Shown here: positions 12,401 through 13,539 of the stretch, piece after piece
Layout of the letters: every line of letters begins with the position of its first letter
Position numbering within the stretch: the stretch's first letter is position 1
Source of the DNA: DASPJQ01 sp035299065
GTDB lineage: Bacteria; Bacteroidota; Bacteroidia; Flavobacteriales_D; UBA2798
DNA: 13,539 nt
Assembly: GCA_035299065.1 (NCBI GenBank)
Contig: DATGXI010000142.1
Location: 1 to 13,539 of the forward strand
Reading direction: 5' to 3'
The notes under the pieces: model-generated
The model's input: only the letters and a program-made list of their open reading frames with translations
What the model was told of the DNA's origin: nothing
Database searches by the model: none
Translations under genes and position numbers: made by a program

Positions 12401-13539
12401 TAAAGCACCAGATCCCTGGCGTTTTGACCACATGATTCCACCCGATGCATTGAATTTAACCATCCAAACATTGTCAGAACCGGCTCCTGCCGATGCGCCA
12501 ACGGCAATATACCCGCCATCGGTTGTTTGTTTAACTGCGGTAAAAAAGTCACCGGCACCATCGCCCAGAACTTTTTGCCATTCCAGGGTACCATTCATAT
12601 CGTGTTTGGCAATGTAAGCATCGTAAGCGCTTAAACCGCCTGTAAATACTTTACCACAGGTAACGAAACCACCATCGTTTGTTTCAGAGGTGTAATAGGC
12701 ATTATCAAGGCTTGATTTATCAATTTTCTTTTTAAATGTAAGACCTGTTGCAAAACCATATACGTTTACATATCCAGCCGCATAAGTGGTAGCCGTGCCT
12801 GCAGGGTTTGTTACGGTAAATGTTATATCATATACACCAATTGTGTCATAACATACAATTGGGTAAGGATCTGTTGATGTGGATGGATTACCACCAGGGA
12901 ATGACCATTGATAGGTTTGGGTAAAACTTGTTGTATGGAAATAATTAAAAAACTGAACGCAGGTTCCCTGGCAAATAACGTTATTGGTAAGGCCTGTTTG
13001 GGCAACGGGAAACCAAATTTCGCAAATTTTCCAAATATCAGTTACCGCCTCTGGTGTATAGGTTTCACTGGTGTAGGTGAGGGTAGAAGCAGCCGACTCG
13101 TGGTCCAGTGTTTCACTAATTACTGTATACGGTGCACCATTTGTAGTTGGGCTTATCAATATTCCATTACAGGAATTACCTGTTTTGCCCACACGCATGG
13201 TTAATGCCGAAGAATTCTGTTCACCTGCAAAAGCAAAGCTACTATCAGCAAGCTGTACAACACCAGTAATTGTTTCCAACGCAACACCTCCTGAAGTATT
13301 AAAACGTTTGGCATATTCAACTGCACCGGTATTGTCAAACTTAATAAAACCTGCAGCCGGATCGCCTAAATCGTCCATAACCCCACCTGAAATGAAACCT
13401 CCATCAAACGCTTCTGTTACTGAATTACCAACATTTGCACCACCCACGCCATAAATATTGGAGAAAAGAATTGCTCCTGTAGAGTCAATTTTTGCCAAAG
13501 CCAGGTCGCCCGAAACGGCTCCAAAATTTTCACTCCCAC
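9500..13539 (-). CDS. Giant T9SS-sorted PKD-domain secreted protein (5' end outside window)
   Basis: At least 1345 residues; the frame stays open to the right edge (upstream codons read GSENFGAVSGDLALAKIDSTG), so the start and signal peptide are missing. In order: propeller-like repeats of about 50 residues (DGGF-I-GG type, 13539 to about 13150); a first PKD domain (about 12980-12765) lacking the cysteines of the others; seven more DGGY/F-x-GG repeats (about 12690-11690); five tandem Cys-rich PKD domains (11480-10343); two Fn3-like modules (about 10325-9790; DKYVIYRE, VNYYVILRD); and a type A T9SS sorting domain (9730-9503) with VYPNPANQEVTIEL, LYDSRGALV and a SVKKKFVKN end. It should cross the outer membrane by T9SS and be attached or released, perhaps as an adhesin or structural protein. 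No enzymatic domain was seen. It precedes the SpoIIE-type sensor gene by 10 bp. Confidence 0.95.
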   Translation of the reverse strand, partial: GSENFGAVSGDLALAKIDSTGAILFSNIYGVGGANVGNSVTEAFDGGFISGGVMDDLGDPAAGFIKFDNTGAVEYAKRFNTSGGVALETITGVVQLADSSFAFAGEQNSSALTMRVGKTGNSCNGILISPTTNGAPYTVISETLDHESAASTLTYTSETYTPEAVTDIWKICEIWFPVAQTGLTNNVICQGTCVQFFNYFHTTSFTQTYQWSFPGGNPSTSTDPYPIVCYDTIGVYDITFTVTNPAGTATTYAAGYVNVYGFATGLTFKKKIDKSSLDNAYYTSETNDGGFVTCGKVFTGGLSAYDAYIAKHDMNGTLEWQKVLGDGAGDFFTAVKQTTDGGYIAVGASAGAGSDNVWMVKFNASGGIMWSKRQGSGALYVPNDVIQAADGTYAIVGSTSASITGAADPFIMKFDASGGFLDVHNYDSYNADQGKRIIQTFDGGFAIAGIGYNVAGEAKMLLVKVASDLSVEWSGLYGGNADDHGASVKQTDDGGFILGGYTAAFGHTSLDTKPLLVKVNSIGDVVWSKTYGTSGIHAEQLFDVSVACDQGFIMMGQSNGVGIGGDDVFLIKTDREGNTEWARGYGDVNNEVSGNAVWQTNDGGYAFAYTENNGTDFDIAIIKTDFTGESFCGTSSIPVVETPVGAFLCCTLTDDQSIGSLTPNTYMPTIVSGSITETNDCLACPEPVSNFTGSVSGATLSLTSTSANATGYLWNFGDGNTSTVANPVHTYALGGTYNVCLTVTSSCGDSTICQLFTTTCVSPVAGFSISQSGMNISTADMASNATTYTWDFGDGYTTNTPSASHTYFASGTYTICQYVNNGCGYDTLCQTVNIICNVPLAATSYSVSGLTVTFTNTSTDNANNYWDFDDGGTSTNASPVYVFSTAGSYDVELVVENACGTDTLVVTIPVNCVLPVAGFQTSPDGLTVEFVSSFLTTDATSVVWDFGEGGSSINPNPTYTYATTGTYTVCLIASNGCGSDTICTTVDVCAAPTAAFTWSASALNAIFTETSSQETSYYWTFGDGNATNLANPANMFSTAGTYEVCLVAINDCGTDTTCQDVYISCAVTINQDICQVTVDPNSNYNRVVWSKPAVLDIDKYVIYREIAGPGFVPIDTVPYTDYSIYVDSIFVPVANPNVTYYNYGISAIDTCGYEGPMSPAHTTIHMTGVITIFNEIKLDWTNYIGAPVNYYVILRDSMGTGNWQRYDSVPGSTLLYVDVNPPSLTSTNYVIETNWGLTCSPTRAGISTSRSNIRTRGAMIVDGINETGTAEVIDVYPNPANQEVTIELNRSNCVIRLYDSRGALVTSRTNTSRKTIFNISELSNGVYYFDITGAGFSVKKKFVKN
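10343..11480 (-). repeat. Five tandem Cys-rich PKD domains (about 76 residues each)
   Basis: Each unit has the core WDFGDG or WTFGDG, then [HYM]-x-[YF]-x-G-[TS]-Y-x-[VI]-C, then NxCGxDTxC and a closing Cys about 6-7 residues later. The units begin at PVSNFTG, PVAGFSIS, PLAATSYS, PVAGFQTS and PTAAFTWS. Domain three of the five lacks the first and third of its four cysteines (YDVEL and DTLVV). The DNA copies are well diverged, so they are not a recent expansion. Confidence 0.88.

Noticed and set aside
13496..13498. TTG as the true start of the PKD protein
   Set aside because: The frame stays open upstream to the window edge with residues that fit the repeat pattern (GDLALAKIDSTG), and no signal peptide follows the TTG.
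9500..13539. PKD and propeller repeats as a CRISPR or recent DNA repeat array
   Set aside because: The periodicity is at the protein level only. The DNA copies are diverged and the spacing follows the domain length.

Overview
The window looks like a chromosomal segment from a member of the Bacteroidota that carries a type IX secretion system. The evidence is a Por-secretion C-terminal sorting domain on a giant PKD protein, a sensor with Reg_prop/Y_Y_Y domains, a BlaI/M56 pair, near-absence of Shine-Dalgarno sequences, and TAnnTTTG-type -7 boxes in front of two genes. I cannot place it below phylum with confidence; Flavobacteriales-like groups would fit. Base composition is AT-rich and even. 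No insertion sequence, phage gene or CRISPR array was seen.

Layout. Positions 1-112 (minus) hold the first 37 codons of a thiolase. Two related palindromes lie in the 70 bp between its start codon and the end of purA. Positions 183-2279 (minus) are a tight housekeeping/regulatory cluster: a Fur-family repressor, then a single-domain STAS protein, then purA, with gaps of only 11 and 13 bp. Facing the other way are a DUF1287 putative NlpC/P60-like exported protein (2526-3107) and a BlaI-type repressor with a BlaR1-type M56 membrane metallopeptidase (3202-5408). The M56 protein carries, in place of a penicillin-binding sensor, a long charged helical region with a 19-residue tandem repeat. The blaI-like gene seems to start almost at its transcription start and is preceded by three different palindromes.

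Positions 5409-5835 are non-coding apart from one tRNA-Arg(ACG). The tRNA is followed by a strong intrinsic terminator, then a second hairpin with a perfect 21-bp stem whose 5' arm shares the terminator's T-tract, then a short copy of the tRNA T-arm sequence. A small lipoprotein gene follows (5836-6273).

Positions 6331-13539 (minus) are two very large genes 10 bp apart, probably one operon. The upstream gene (cut by the window edge) is a secreted, T9SS-sorted repeat protein with propeller-like repeats, six PKD domains and Fn3-like modules. The downstream gene is a membrane sensor with a 14-blade Reg_prop propeller, a Y_Y_Y domain, one transmembrane helix, a coiled coil and a SpoIIE/PP2C phosphatase.

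How the parts may relate (inference). The SpoIIE-type phosphatase and the STAS protein are the phosphatase and antagonist classes of a partner-switching system, but no anti-sigma kinase is visible and the genes are not adjacent. The DUF1287 protein and the BlaI/M56 pair could form a cell-envelope stress module.
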